A stretch of DNA of 64,000 bases, taken from Cenococcum geophilum 1.58 (lineage: Eukaryota; Ascomycota; Dothideomycetes; Gloniales; Gloniaceae). Numbering within the stretch: the first letter of the stretch is position 1; each line of letters starts with the position of its first letter. Of this stretch, positions 1-12,236 are shown in pieces. The stretch lies in the NCBI GenBank assembly GCA_001692895.1, contig KV748189.1, positions 2,612,432 to 2,676,431 of the forward strand, given 5' to 3'. Under the pieces are notes generated by a model, which had not been told where the DNA came from, ran no database searches, and was given only the letters and a program-made list of their open reading frames with translations. The position numbers and the translations under genes were made by a program.

Positions 1-2098
1 TGATGAACACGGAGATAAGACACCAGAGAGTTCTTCTGTCGGCGTATCTGATGCCATCGTGGAGGAGACTGAGGATACCCGAGGTCAGTGTAAATGGTTT
101 TACATCACTCCTTCGACCTCAGAAAAATTGAGGCTGGGATTGGAGAAGCGTCAGTAAGCTAATTACTTTCTCCTTGGAGCAGACGATTCAATTTCAGATC
201 CGAGCTGTGAACCTGCAGATGAAGTTGCTCCGCAGAGCCAGCAGGAAACAGTACTAGAGCCTACAAACCAACCTTCGACTTCCTTGTATCCCTCAGAAAA
301 GCCACCTACTCCAACTTCGGCAACCTCATCATCTATACCATCTTTTCAGCCTCCAAATACCGTCACAATGCATCATCCACGGCCCATTGCCAATAGCATA
401 GTGTTTGGAGGCTATCCGGATTCCTCCAACTCATCCCCGGTACCCCCAGCTGGAATGATAGCATATCCTCCACCACCTCCACCCGGCTTTATGACTGGGA
501 ACTTTGGACCACCGCCATTCTTCGCGCCTGGCCATTCCCATCATATCTCTGACCCCAATGGACACACCCTCTATTCTCCCATGGTAATGCCACCACCTGC
601 TGCATTTGGGTTCAGGAGAGACCATCCTCCACTACTCATGGGACAGTCACAACGGTGGTATCCATCTGGGGCGCATATTCCTTACCAAGTGCCGCATCCA
701 GAGGTTTTTTCCCCCCGTCGCGGACCAGGGTACGTTAATGAGAGTGCGCAAGGCTCTAGATCGCCCTCGCAAGCCTCCGCTAAGACGCAGGATGGGGACG
801 CAAAGTTATCCACTGGTGACCATGTGTCCGGGGCTGTCTCAGCCACACGCCCGGAGCCCGTTCGTGATTTCCGTGTTCCCCAGCTTCAGAACGGGAGCTT
901 GCCGCCCCCAGCAACGTCTGTGAAGCCTGACGACTCTGTTGTTGAACTTGCCAATCACCTGTCTTCTCAGTTCGGAAAAAGAGAATTCGCGGACTATATC
1001 CTTGAAGTTTCACATACGGACGCTGGCATCATATTCTCTATACCCGTTCATGGCGTTATTGTGACTAGAAGCCCAACGCTTGCAAGTGCCATCGTTGCTT
1101 CTAATACTATGCCTGCCGAGGAAGCACTGAAAATTGTCCGAGTGTCTTCACGGGATAAATTCATCAATGGTCTAGCGTTCACGGAGGCTCTGAAGTATCT
1201 CTATGGAGGAGCTCTTCTAACATTTATTGACCTCGTGGAAGGCCTCCAACCATTTGATAACAGCTTGGAAGATGTAGAGCCATTTAGCGTACCTCGCCAG
1301 CGTATGGACCAAGCTCTAAGCTATGCCGCAGCAGGGTTCTTTCTTCAGCTCCCTAGTATTACAGCTCGCGGTATTGAGAATGCGAAGAGGCTCTTAAGAT
1401 GGGATACCGTAGAGCATGCGTTAGCCTTCGCGCTTGATGGTGGACTGAACCCCTTCTGGGGTGAATTTGGAGAACGTAGACAAAGCATCTCGAGTGCCAG
1501 CAATTCACCACACTCTGGCTCTGCTCATTTCACTTCACCGACGTATGAGGCATATAGTACATCTCTTCTCCGGGATGTGATCGAATTTATTGCATACAAT
1601 TTCCCTATCCGATTCCCTCTCAACACGGCTGTTCATCAGCTCTCCGACAACCCGCTACTCCCTACTTTGGTTGACCCAAGACCTCCGACACATAATCCTC
1701 GTCTTAACAAGATTCAGTTCGGAGACGTTCCCATACGAGATACTTCTCGCCCTAGTTTTGTTACGAACTTGCTCTCCAGTATCCTGCTCTCGCTTCCGTT
1801 CCACGTCTTGCAAAGTTTATTTTCCCACTATGGTCTCGGTGGACGGTTAGGATGGCCTGCAGTTGTCAACATCATGCAGGCTGTTGTTGAAGAACGCGAA
1901 AACCGCCGCAAAAAGGCGCTTAAGAGCTATAGCAAGGCAGGAGGACTGCCAGGGTCAGACGATCGACTTTTAGAAAACCTCTTTTGGGAGGAGCGTGTTG
2001 AGTCATCTAGTCAATATGGCTCTGGTTCCTCCTTGGTAAGGTCGAGGATGGGCTCGGCTGCATCTCTAACTGAGAATGGAGATTTAATCACTTCATAG
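1..2098 (+). CDS. BTB/POZ-domain protein, 5' end outside window
   Basis: The gene enters from the left edge. Exon <1-83 reads open in the frame starting at base 2. A 99-bp intron (84-182, donor GTCAGT, acceptor GCAG) joins it in phase to exon 183-2098, which ends in TAG. About 665 residues are visible. The N-terminal half is low-complexity, rich in Pro, Ser, Gly and Tyr (the PPPPPPGF stretch near 470-490). A BTB-like block is encoded at about 950-1240 (KREFADYILEVSH, then IPVHGVIVTRSPTLASAI), followed by a helical region and a basic segment (ENRRKKALKSYSKAGG) near the C-terminus. BTB domains mediate dimerisation or recruit Cul3-type ligases; the specific role here is unknown. I chose the upstream exon because no ATG begins the long ORF and the spliced frame is open to base 2. 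Confidence 0.8.
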
Positions 2099-3236
2099 TT
2101 GATGAGGCGTGTTATCTATTGGAGCGAGGTTGCTTAGAGAAGGCTTTCACGAGGCGATCTTGGCTGGATTTTTTCTTTGGCGAGGTGTGTCTTCCACAAG
2201 CATTCTTATAAGAGATCCGTACGTCGGAGGGCTGACGTTTGACAATTTTGCAACAAAACCCTTTCTAATATCCATTGGGGAGGGCTGGACTGCGCTGATT
2301 TCGTAAAGGACATTTCAGGTAGGTGGGTTTCTGGTGATACCATGACTGAAATTTAGGGCATTTGCATAGCGGGTTGGCTGGCGTTTTAGCGTGAAAAGCA
2401 CAGAGGGCATAGTGCGTCGGATACCTATGAAGATTTTAACGGTTGCGCATTATCATGCCTTATTCCTTTTCCACGGGCAGCGGAGGTTTATTGAAAAGGG
2501 TAGTAATCGCGGTATGATAGAAGGTTTTGTAAGTAGAGTAATTGCGTCAACTTGGGGTGTGGTTGATTTCTAAACATGCAGATGTTGCGTGCTTGGGCGT
2601 CTCTAACGGTGCAACTATGTAACCATTACCTGGGCTGAAACCACCGTATTCCGCAGCTTGATGGCTCTGACATCGTACTGGTATAGATGCCTATGGTGTG
2701 CCACAGGTGGATACGGAGGCGATCGACATAACACACCCTTCCAACAACCACGCGGATGGGATTACCACAGAACTGGCCTTGGGAGATTTGCCTTTCTTGG
2801 TAATCTAGCGATCAGCCTACACCATGTTTCGATCCCGATAGTAATCGTTTAGCAGGGCCATGCCTACTTCGGTCTGGCTTAAGGCTAGCGGAAATCATTA
2901 ATCATCATGTGCGAGAAAAAGCCGACTCATTGATCGGATATTCGGCTTCGCTCTAGGGTGGATCGCGAGGCGGTGGAGTCCGTTATTTTCGAGGGCCGCG
3001 AGAGTGCCAGTCAATGGCTTGCTTGGCTTGCTTGCCTTTTAGAGCCTCTATATCCCCTCTTTTATTTCAGTCCATTGCTCCATTTCTATCTTTCTACCAC
3101 GAACCTTCACCTACCTTTCTGATCTTCTTTGTTCGCACTAAGACATTTCACCCAAGCTTTCCCGGCCCGCTTTTAAGCTTCTTCGCTGGCGGCATAAGCG
3201 AAACGAGGGGAACCACGCCAGAGCCCTGCCCCAATC
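2099..3236. other. intergenic: 3' UTR and promoter region
   Basis: No convincing gene. Short ORFs here lack family features. The final 190 bases before the MFS start are pyrimidine-rich (CT tracts at 3045-3200), as expected for a fungal promoter and 5' leader. Confidence 0.5.
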
Positions 3237-4750
3237 ATGGGTCGTCCTGAGACTGACGAACCCCGGCGATCTGGTTCGACAGTTTCCGCTAGAGACCCTT
3301 CCGTCGATGACGAGAAGGAGGTCGGATTGCCTGCAGAATCCATCAAGAGCAGTCAAGCTGCCGAAGATGATTCTGATCCCGTACCCGCAGCCGCCGCGGA
3401 GCTTGAGCCCGTTACCACTAAGGCTCATTCGGTCAATCACGTTGATTCTATCCCAAACGGCGGCTTGATAGCTTGGCTGCAAGTCCTTGGCTCTTTCTTC
3501 ATCTTTTTCAACTCTTGGTCAGTTTTTATCTCTTGTCCCTCGCCTTATTCGGTTCTGCAGTGGATTGTCATGGCTGCGTCCTGAATCACAGCCAACCAGG
3601 CTTTTGCACTAAATATCATCCCGAAGCGTCGCTAACACCACCTTATAGGGGCATCATCAACACCTTTGGAAGTTATCAGACATTCTACGAGACCGAATTA
3701 CTTCGCAGCTCCACCCCATCCGCTATATCATGGATCGGCTCCCTCCAAGCATTTCTTCTCATGCTAGTAGGTGCTTTGACCGGCCCCGTCTACGATGCAG
3801 GCTACTTCCGTGAACTTCTGATCGGCGGTTCTTTTCTTGTGGTCCTGGGCCAAATGATGTTGAGCCTTTGTAAAGAATATTGGCAGGTTCTCCTTGCCCA
3901 GGCGTTCTGCATTGGTGCTGGAACCGGAGCACTTTTCGTTCCCAGTGTTGCTATTCTGTCTACTTATTTTACAACAAAAATCGCATCTGCCACAGGCCTT
4001 GCAGCATCGGGGAGCAGTTTAGGTAAGTTCTCTTCTTCGACTGTCGTTTGGAGTTCATGTTGTGCTAACGCAGTGGTCCCAGGCGGTGTAATCTATCCAA
4101 TCGTGTTTCACAGGCTCCAGCCTCAGATCGGCTTTGGCTGGACCACACGTGTGATCGGCTTTATAATTCTTGCTACTTTATTTATACCGAATACTGTCAT
4201 GAAGGTCCGTGTTCTTCCAGCACAACGGCGTGCTCTGCTCGATCTCCCTGCGTTTAAAGAAATACCATACACGCTCTTCGTAGCGGGAGCTTTCATCGGC
4301 TTCATGGGGCTGTACATGCCTTTCTTCTACATCCAATTATACGCTATTCGGGGAGGAATCACCGACACCAACTTGGCCTTTTACCTTTTGCCCATTCTCA
4401 ACTCTGCCTCCATCTTTGGACGTATTGTGCCGAACTTCGTGGCCGACAAAGTTGGTCCGTTCAACGTCATTGTGCCTTGCGCCATCATTTCCGGTATACT
4501 CTGCTTCTGCCTCATCCCGATCCCCTCGGTTGCCGCTCTGATCGTACTCTGCGTGCTTTTCGGCTTCTTCTCTGGAAGTTTCGTCTCGCTTCCTCCAAAA
4601 ATCATAGTGGTCCTCTCTTTACGTAATCGTGGCAAAATTGGCACTCGTTTAGGCATGTGCTTTGCTGTTGTGTCGGTAGGCATGCTAATAGGTGCACCCA
4701 TCGGCGGTGTTATTCTCGACGCGCACGGCTTCACATCCGTCTCATGCTAA
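3237..4750 (+). CDS. MFS transporter (monocarboxylate-transporter-like), C-terminus frameshifted
   Basis: Three exons: 3237-3517, 3649-4022, 4083-4750; introns of 131 bp and 60 bp. The joins restore the family texts NSWGIINTFGSYQTFYE and [11 protein letters not shown]. As written it encodes 440 aa: an acidic, hydrophilic N-terminus of about 75 residues, then about 11 transmembrane helices. Family landmarks include IGSLQAFLLMLVG, GGSFLVVLGQMM and GRIVPNFVADKVG. Such proteins are plasma-membrane or vacuolar carriers for monocarboxylate-like substrates; the substrate is unknown. A perfect triplication of 62 bp (4681-4866) shifts the frame, so translation ends SVSC at 4750. With one repeat unit the frame would run on to a TGA ending at 4961, giving about 469 aa with a normal last helix. 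Either the allele is damaged or the assembly is wrong here. Confidence 0.85.
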
Positions 4751-4866
4751 TAGGTGCACCCATCGGCGGTGTTATTCTCGACGCGCACGGCTTCACATCC
4801 GTCTCATGCTAATAGGTGCACCCATCGGCGGTGTTATTCTCGACGCGCACGGCTTCACATCCGTCT
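4681..4866 (+). repeat. exact tandem triplication, 62-bp unit, inside MFS coding sequence
   Basis: Three identical copies: 4681-4742, 4743-4804 and 4805-4866, starting CATGCTAATAGG and ending CATCCGTCT. The array is exactly 3.0 units; flanking bases do not extend it. 62 is not a multiple of 3, so each extra copy shifts the frame. Confidence 0.97.
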
Positions 4867-4961
4867 GGGTTTTCGGCGGTGTCCTGATGGTTACTGGAGG
4901 CATTATAATGGGTCTTTCTCGAGGTTTCAAAGTCGGCTGGAGCTTAGCTGTGAAGGGCTGA
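4751..4961 (+). other. displaced last coding segment of the MFS gene
   Basis: From the third repeat copy onward the sequence encodes, in another frame, the normal MFS C-terminus: SVWVFGGVLMVTGGIIMG, then a short tail ending VKG and TGA at 4961. This is the final transmembrane helix that the triplication cuts off from the main frame. Confidence 0.85.
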
Positions 4962-5619
4962 ATAAGGGGTTCGAGCTTGATGTAGCGGACTAGATACTGC
5001 GCAGCGGCTTCCACGCGGATTCATTGGCCCTAAAAGGTCGCTGAAATGGCCCTCCCACTACACGCAACTCTCCGCTTTTCCGAGGTAAGCCTCTGCTAGG
5101 CTTTTCGTGAAGAATGTGGCCCTGTTCGGATATTCTTTAGTTGATTGGAGTGATTCTGGTCTTCTGAGAGACCTGAGAGAGGAAACGGCTAGGAAGAGTA
5201 GAGATTTTAGGGCCGGCGGATGGGTGTGGCCAGAGTACTCCTAACATCTCCCCTGAATGTTCATCATGTACGATACGAATGGACCGAGAATTTAACGTAA
5301 TATACTGCTCTAAAAACCATCGCGAGTAGATGTTTCTTTATAAATTGAGGGAGTGCGCATCAATGTTTCCACAGGATCGCTTTAGTCCCATTCATAGCGT
5401 AAGTCCGACCGTGCGGCTTTTTTTAAGGTGATGTGATGCACGGGCCCAGGGGAACACTTTAATTTGGTGCCGGGGCGGTGAAGAATTGCCATGGTGACCC
5501 GAGATTCTCCCGTCCATCGTAATGTTTACCGAAACACCAAAACAATTCTCTTTTCATACCCGCCAAGCAGTCAACCAACAGCAGACCTTGGACGTGGATC
5601 CTGAAGAAAGCCGGCAAAA
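4962..5619. other. intergenic region
   Basis: No gene recognised. Contains the presumed 3' UTR of the transporter and the leader of the next gene. The ATG at 5620 has a strong fungal context (AAAATGG). Confidence 0.5.
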
Positions 5620-7901
5620 ATGGCTACACCGTTGTCACCACTTCCTTCTCATGTTGTCAACTCCATCACTACCGACGAAGACGACATTACCTGGCACGAC
5701 CCGCCCAGCTCGCCTTTCATTGATTATGTCGCAAGCGATCAGGAAAATATTGCGCCGCTCGACATAGCCACGACCCCGACAAAACCTTTAGCGGCGGAGG
5801 AGAGTATACCAATTTCTGCGACCAAACATTCGTCTCCTGTGAAGGGCTTGGGACTCGGGCGGAGAGTTTCGCCGGTCAAAGCGTTTCCAAAGGAACAATT
5901 AGTAGAAGAGAGCGAGGATGTAACGCTGCAGCGTACATTCCAGGAGAGAACCTCCCCAAAGAAGGTGTCTCCTATGAAAGATTTGAGAGTCAGTCAGCCA
6001 GAACTTGAGCTGTCAAACTCCATGCAGAATCGCATGTCGCCGTCGAAGATTTCCCAAGCCGAACTCCCAGCAGCAGAACACTCAGAGCCGACTTTACGTG
6101 AAAACGAGGGTTTGACAGTCGCAATGAAAATATTCGAAGAGACCCGCAGTGAAAGTCATCATGAGAATCACCATATAACCCGAACAGACAGTCATCCTGA
6201 AAGCCACGACCCAATTTTTGAAGATTCAGAGTTCAATCCGGATGCTACGTCCATGACCGTTGATGATACATGTTTTAGCACATTCTCCGAGATACCGAAT
6301 ATGGATATGACGAAGTTTGCTTTAACGAGGAATAGCCCTACGAAGCATTCGATGCTGGAACAGGTACGTCTCTGGCTGTGACTTTGTTCAGGCCCACCAG
6401 AAATCTGGCTGACTTGAAGACAAAGGCATTGGCTACACCGCGTGCGAGGGGTCAAATGACTCCAGGTACCGCTCGGAGACACCACGATCGAACACCTTCC
6501 CCTACGCCTCGCCGTCATAGCAAGACATCGATAGCAGACAACGATACCACAAATCTTCTCCTTGACTTTACCCAGCAGATCGAGGCATTCTCAACAGCAA
6601 CGCGTCGATCTCCCACACGCGGTCGTCAATCTCCTACCAAATCATCCACAGAGCCCAACCTTCTCTCTTACATCCAAAACCAACGTTCCCCAGCCAAAAC
6701 CAGCTTTGTGCCCTCCACACCAGCTGAAAAGCAGCATCTCCTCAACCTACTTGATTTCGAGCTTCCACCCCCGCCAACACCCCGCTCCATCCCGACAATC
6801 ACAATCCGAGAGCTGGAATCGCTGAAGTCCTCCTACCAGTCCCAAATATCCTCCCTCACCGCCTCCCTTTCGGGCAAAGAAGCCGAAGTCGAGAGCCTAA
6901 TCAAAGCCGTCAACAACGCCGAGCGCCGCGTCGGCGAAGCCCAGGAAGCCATGCGCGAAGAGCGGTCCGCGCGCGAGCACGCCGAGAGCCAGAAAGCGGA
7001 GTGGGAGAAGAAGGGCACGGAGGTCGAGGAGGTCCTGCGCAGTATCAAGAAGGAGGTGATGCGGAGCGATCAGGAGCGCGAAGACATTCTGCGCCGACTC
7101 GAGGAGGCCGAACGTCGTGCTGAGGAGGCAGAAGTTCGTGCCTCGGATGCGGAGACGAGGGCGATCGAGGCTGAGGGCAAGTGCGTCGATACGACGGTGT
7201 TTGTTGAGGCTGAGGGGGATGGCAAGGATAACGCGGCAGGCCCGAGGTACACAGCTGAAGAAGTGCAGAAGCAGATTGATGAGAAAGTGGCGACGCTGTG
7301 CAGGGAGCTGCACGTTGTTTATAAGAAGAAACATGAGACAAAAGTTGCGGCGCTCAAGAAATCCTACGAAGCGAAGGCGGAGAAGAAGACGGTGGAGCTG
7401 CAGAAATCGATCAAGGAGTTGACGAAGCAGGTCGAGGAGCTCCAGGCTGGAAGGGATGCAGCGTTCTCAAAGGTCTTGCCTGCGGATCTTCACCCTAGCT
7501 CGACAGTAGCATCGACGGCCAAGGATCTGAAACGCTTGGAAGAACAGCAAGCGGAGATTGAAGAACAGAGAGCGCGGCTTGCAGGCATGNCCGAGGAAGT
7601 GAAAGCTGTGCGGCTTGAGCATACCCAGCTTCTCAAGGAGCTTGAGCTTGAGCGGGTAGAGAAGGGCGAGTTGGTCGCGGCGGCGGAGCAGATGCTTGCG
7701 CTGCAGATGGAGCTTCAGGCTAATGTGGCAGCGCAGGAGGATTTGAGGAAGAGTGTTGGTGCTGGTAACGCGAGGCCCAGCGGACTTAGAGGGCCTGGGT
7801 TTGCTGGTGGGCTGAGCAGGAGTGCGAATGGGATTGGTGGCAAGAGCAGAATTATGAGTAACATTGAGAGAATGGGAGGACGGGGAGCACAGCCTGAGTA
7901 A
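5620..7901 (+). CDS. S/TP-rich coiled-coil protein, possibly spindle or microtubule associated
   Basis: Proposed exons 5620-6363 and 6420-7901, giving about 741 aa. The first half is disordered, with many SP/TP sites (HSSPVKG, RTSPKKVSPMK, DRTPSPTPRRH), the pattern of a CDK-regulated protein. The second half is coiled coil (about residues 380-500 and 530-690), rich in Glu, Arg, Lys and Ala, with a segment KKKHETKVAALKKSYEAKAE. This organisation recalls fungal TACC/Alp7-like or other spindle-pole proteins, but that is a guess. The intron is the weak point: donor GTACGT at 6364 is strong, but the better-looking acceptors (6391, 6400) give a stop within a few codons; only the AAG at 6417-6419, with CTGAC just upstream, keeps the frame. 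One base (7590) is N, leaving one residue undefined. Confidence 0.75.
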
Positions 7902-8377
7902 AAGGCACTGTAAGGTTTTGGATGAGGCATTGGAGTTCATTTGGAGTTCCGGAGGCTTTGTAATTTATGGCCAGTCCTATCGTTTGGATAACGAGGTATT
8001 AACTCTCCAGAAGGGTGGAAATTATGTGCAGGAGATGTATTTGAAATGAAATCTATGAACTCGATTTTGGCTTTGAGATGGCCAGTCTTCGGCGCCGTCA
8101 CCGACGTTGCTGTCCGGACCGGTCCCAAGCACTTCGCTAGCTAGGAGTCGGAGCATGCACCATTACGCCTTCAACCGTGATGGGCGGAGACTAAAATCGA
8201 GACCATCGACGGCAGATGCGGAGAAAATGCGGATCCCGTGAGTTTTTAGAGTCAACAGCTTAAAGCACAAATAGTAGCCGCTCCGCTGCTTCTTTCTTCA
8301 ACCTTCAAGCGGCTCGAACCCTGATCATACGCCTTTCCCTGTTGCCAATTGTGCTCTAGCCAGCCTGTGCAGCGACG
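7902..8377. other. intergenic region
   Basis: No gene recognised. Holds the 3' end of the coiled-coil gene and the upstream region of the tannase relic. Confidence 0.45.
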
Positions 8378-9389
8378 TTGCTGAATGGAGCGTCAAGTAA
8401 GCATTGTAACTCGCTTGCAACTTCAGTGGCCAACCTAGGACCAGACGTTACACTGATCAACTCTACATTCATTCCGAAGCATAACTTGAATGTCACCTCC
8501 TCGAGTACACCGAACGCCATTCCATTATGTCGGGTCTGCGGAACTGTGGCTTATGGCAGCAATGAGACAATACATATGGAAATCTAGCTACCAGATGCGG
8601 ACGAATACAATGGGAAATTCTTGGCGATTGGCAATGCCACCTCCCAGAGATATCCCAGGACAGCTAATATTCCGCATGTAACAGTGGCATGGCTGGCATC
8701 ATAGAAACGTGGGATCTGATGGAGCATCTCAACCCTGGGTTTGCCGTCGCAGGCAATGATTCCGGCCACCTTGCTTCACTAAACAATGGCGGCGGCGGCG
8801 CACCGGGAGTGTAATCTTCCATATCTCCATAACACAGATCAAGTTCTAGCCTGGATCCACAACTCGGTCGCGCTGTTCACGCCACCAGCTAAGAGCGCTG
8901 TCGGATGGTATTATGGAATCTGGCCGGGGAAGAACCATTATTACCGTTGCTCCACCGGTGGAACCTAAGGATTTGCGCTGACCTAGTTCTGGCCAGAATT
9001 GTTTGACGGAATTGTGGCAGGAAGTCCGGGAAACTGGCATAGTCATCTTGCGTTAAGTTTCTTGTGGAGTTTCTTGTGGAATGCGCTGAAGACCAAGGTA
9101 GAGTTAATCGTATATGGGAGTTACGGGGGATGCTTTAACTAATTTTCGGATAGGGATCTTTGTTTCTGGACCAGTCAGCTTTAGAATTGATCACAGAGAC
9201 TGTAATGGATGAATGCAATGCCTTGGGTGGCGTCAAGAATCGCCTAATTGAGAATCCGTTAGAGTGTAGATTCGATATTTTAAACCTGGCCTACGAGACG
9301 TCTGCTTCAGACACGAAATGCCTTACAGCTGCTTAGGTCGGGGCTGCTTAGGCCGTTTACGCTAGCCCAAAAGACCTCTAGACAGGCCA
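8378..9389 (+). pseudogene. tannase / feruloyl esterase family pseudogene
   Basis: Consecutive family blocks appear in order: LGPDVTLINSTFIP; LPDADEYNGKFLAIGN; NPGFAVAGNDSGHLAS; NTDQVLAWIHNSVALFTPP; the nucleophile motif CSTGG; LFDGIVAGSPGNWHSHLALS; LIENPLECRFDIL. The family is secreted serine esterases that release gallic or ferulic acids from plant polymers. Coding is destroyed: the Trp codon before LPDADE reads TAG, GGT is followed by TAA, ALT by TAG, and CLTAA by two more TAGs, each explained by a C-to-T change on one strand. There is also at least one frame change and a probable intron near 9100-9155. The usual C-terminal third is absent. The left end lacks a clear start; an in-frame TAG lies at 8357. 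Confidence 0.85.
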
Positions 9390-10154
9390 GAATGCTTACC
9401 CTAGCTTCTCATTTGGTTCATAAACCTAGTGGATAATGCAAGAGGAAACCCTTGCGAACGCTTTTGCCGTCCCTATTTTGCAAAATCTTGTCTTTGACAA
9501 CCTCACCTATGACGCAGCTGCATTCAATTAGCGATCTGATATTGATGCAGTCGTAAAAAGAGCTGGGACGCTGATTGATGGTATTGACGCTGATTTGAGT
9601 GCTTTCAGAGACCGCGGAGGTAAGATGCTTGTGACACAGGATGAGTAAGCCAAGAGGACGAGAAAACTCTGTCCGTGGTCGCAAACAGGAGAGTATGTAG
9701 GCGGTGACGTGGATTCATGGACGTCATATAAATGCAGGTGAAGTAACTAAACGCAGCGATCTCTTTCAGCTGCTGCAGTGCTCGATATAAAGGCCGTATG
9801 GTTTGTCATGGTGATGACCGCGATGGCGTTCACGTACGTTGGGGATATTTACGGGCGTAATCCCCCAGCGAGTTGGTTGCCGAAAGCAGTATGGATTGAC
9901 GTAATAAGCAACTCGTCAGTGAAGCTTGTTACGCAAGCTAAGGATTTTATTCGTCCATGCTCCCCTTGCGCCTCCACCATGCTCCAACTAAGCCTTCCTG
10001 CGAGTTTAGCATCGATTCCCACAGCTCCGCCCAGGGTCCTGCCTCGACCCATAATGTGTATAAAGACAATCTGTCTCGGCCATGTCGATGCTCCACTCCA
10101 TTACCACATTCTCAATTCTCCTATTAAAAACGTCCCTATCCTCAATATCTTAAA
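9390..10154. other. intergenic region
   Basis: No supported gene. Small ORFs in both strands show no family features. The last 150 bases are the probable promoter and leader of the next gene. Confidence 0.45.
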
Positions 10155-11702
10155 ATGAGTCGCCTTGTTAAATTGGTCGGATCGGGCATCGGTCTCGCAG
10201 CAGAAGCGTATCATGCCAGAAAGTCCCCTTCTCCTTCAATCGCTGTATCACCAGCTGCTGGCCCTAGTCGTGACGCTCCTGTGTTCTCGGATGCTCCCCC
10301 ACAATACGCCGAACTTCCTACGGACCAAGCCGATGAACTGATTGCGAGAGGCCAAGCTGTGCCCGCTGAAAAAGAGAAAGCCCACATGGATGGTGGCTCA
10401 GATATTTCGGATAGTGATGAGGAGGACGATGAAGAAGCCTGGGAGCTCGATGAGGCCGCTGAAGAGGCCGATCCTCCATCTTACGCCGAGACCACGCAGC
10501 AGGAGACTAACGACGAGCTTGCACGAGCCCTAGGCCGACTTCCTCCTCCGAATCCTTCTCAAAGATTACCATGTCCAGTGATCATCCCACAACGACGGCC
10601 AAAAAACAAAGCGAGAGGGTTTGTCCGGGCATATGCTCCAGTGCTGGAGGACTGCGGCATCGACCAAGCAACATTCCTGACATTCCTCAAGTCCTTTCAT
10701 CAATCTAGCAAGGTAAACCTCATATTTTTCCTTCAAATTTAAATTGCTAACATCTCCAGGCCTCTCCAATTTTGGACGTAATCTTCATTGGCGCTGCCAT
10801 TGCAGGACTGGCACCGTCCGTCGCGGCCATGGTCGCCTCTACTATCGTCCAAGTTGCCGCTGGAACTGCCAAGGAAATCCAAAGCCGCAAGCGCGCGAAC
10901 TCATTCCTAGATGACATGAACCAGAAACTTTTCATGCCCCGTGGATTGTACTGCTTGGTTATGTCCTTCAAGCCCGACGCTGCCCGGCCTGTATCCGGCG
11001 GACAGGTTAATGTAAACGACATGATAGCTAAATACAGCCAACCTGTACAATCCGGTTTCAAGAACACTATGGCAGGGCTGCGGGTCTCGAGCGGGAAGAC
11101 CTATGGTGAAATCGAGATGCCAGAGTCGGCGCCTCTCATCTTCCCAGCTTTGGACCAAGCAGCGATAAATCCGGATGCGAACAAACTCAAGAAAAGCCAA
11201 AATTTTGTCGCGGATTACTTCGACAGACGCGCTCAGGCTACTTATGTAAGTTCTATCCTTCCCTAATATAGGGATGTGCTTGAGATCCTGGATACCAGGT
11301 ATCTAGAGTGGTGTATTAGTGGGTCTGAGCTAACAAATTAAAAAGGCACGCGAAAATCCGAATTCATCACTCGCCTCGGCTCCCTCGCCCCAATTTGCTT
11401 CCAGATTCAGCGACCCCAACCACCCCGCTAACAGTGGCTCCATCATCTCACTCGTAACTGGTGGCGCAATCAACCCACGCGGACGAAAGCAGCGACGGCG
11501 GGAGAGGCGTTCTGGCCTAACCGACGTAGCCAGAGAGTATGGAAGGAGGCCGAGAAGACAACGTGGCGAGCGCGGAGGACCGGTGAAGACGGTGAAGAGG
11601 ATGATGCAGCAGGACGTGCTATACTTGATGGTTGTCAATATGCCGACAGACAGAGAGTTTGAGATTGCCAGATCAACACTTCAGGCGCAGGGCGCGGCAT
11701 AA
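10155..11702 (+). CDS. conserved uncharacterised fungal protein, 466 aa
   Basis: Three exons: 10155-10712, 10760-11245, 11346-11702, all joined in phase 0 (introns 47 and 100 bp). The N-terminus starts MSRLVKLVGSGIGLAAEA. PPQY and PPSY motifs flank a strongly acidic stretch (SDSDEEDDEEAWELDEAAEE). A conserved-looking core follows (PCPVIIPQRRP, RGFVRAYAPVLEDCGIDQA), then a hydrophobic Ala/Val-rich segment at the start of exon 2, FMPRGLYCLVM, and a basic C-terminus (RGRKQRRRERR). I recall similar proteins of unknown function across Pezizomycotina. PPxY motifs could bind WW domains, for example in Rsp5-type ligase adaptors; this is inference. The gene appears intact. Confidence 0.85.
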
Positions 11703-12236
11703 CGCAAAATGTTTGAGATACCCTTTTGAATAGCTTGGGATATGGGACTTCTTTGCTTCTCTTCTTTTCAGTTCCTACGGATGCATAATTATGTGTTATC
11801 TGTTATGAAAACTTAGATTTTATAGAACATTGCATGAAAAGAAGTTTTCGGCTTCCTAGAAGCACAAAAAGTTATCTTCGTATTAAATAGTGCTTTGTTT
11901 ATGTCAAGAATTCAACGTCTTCCACCTCTACTAAACGTCTTAACGCTTAGATAGTGTAGCTGTCTAAGCTGTGACGTGGTGAACGGGAAATAATTCTAGG
12001 AGGTAGGCGCGCTGGGAACCCCAAGATACTAGGGATAATTGGGGATGGGAAGTTATTTAAGAATTTGGAAAAGTGATAGGAGGATAAACGTTAGAGCCGA
12101 CGTAACATAGCCAAAAAGTTGGGAAATCCACCACTCATAACGATGAATTCATTTGAACCACATTTTCTTGCACTTTCCATCCTCCCAAGCTTCTCCTGTC
12201 CATGATTCCGCGCACGTAGGACTCACCTATCAACTG
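11703..12236. other. intergenic region between convergent genes
   Basis: AT-richer spacer between the 466-aa gene and the 3' end of the HET relic on the other strand. No gene seen. Confidence 0.45.

Noticed and set aside
2109..2852. Three short plus-strand ORFs downstream of the BTB gene
   Set aside because: No family features, no splice logic joining them, composition of a 3' UTR or spacer.
9778..10158. 126-codon ORF upstream of the 466-aa gene
   Set aside because: Begins with a non-ATG codon, overlaps the promoter of the next gene, and its text resembles no family.
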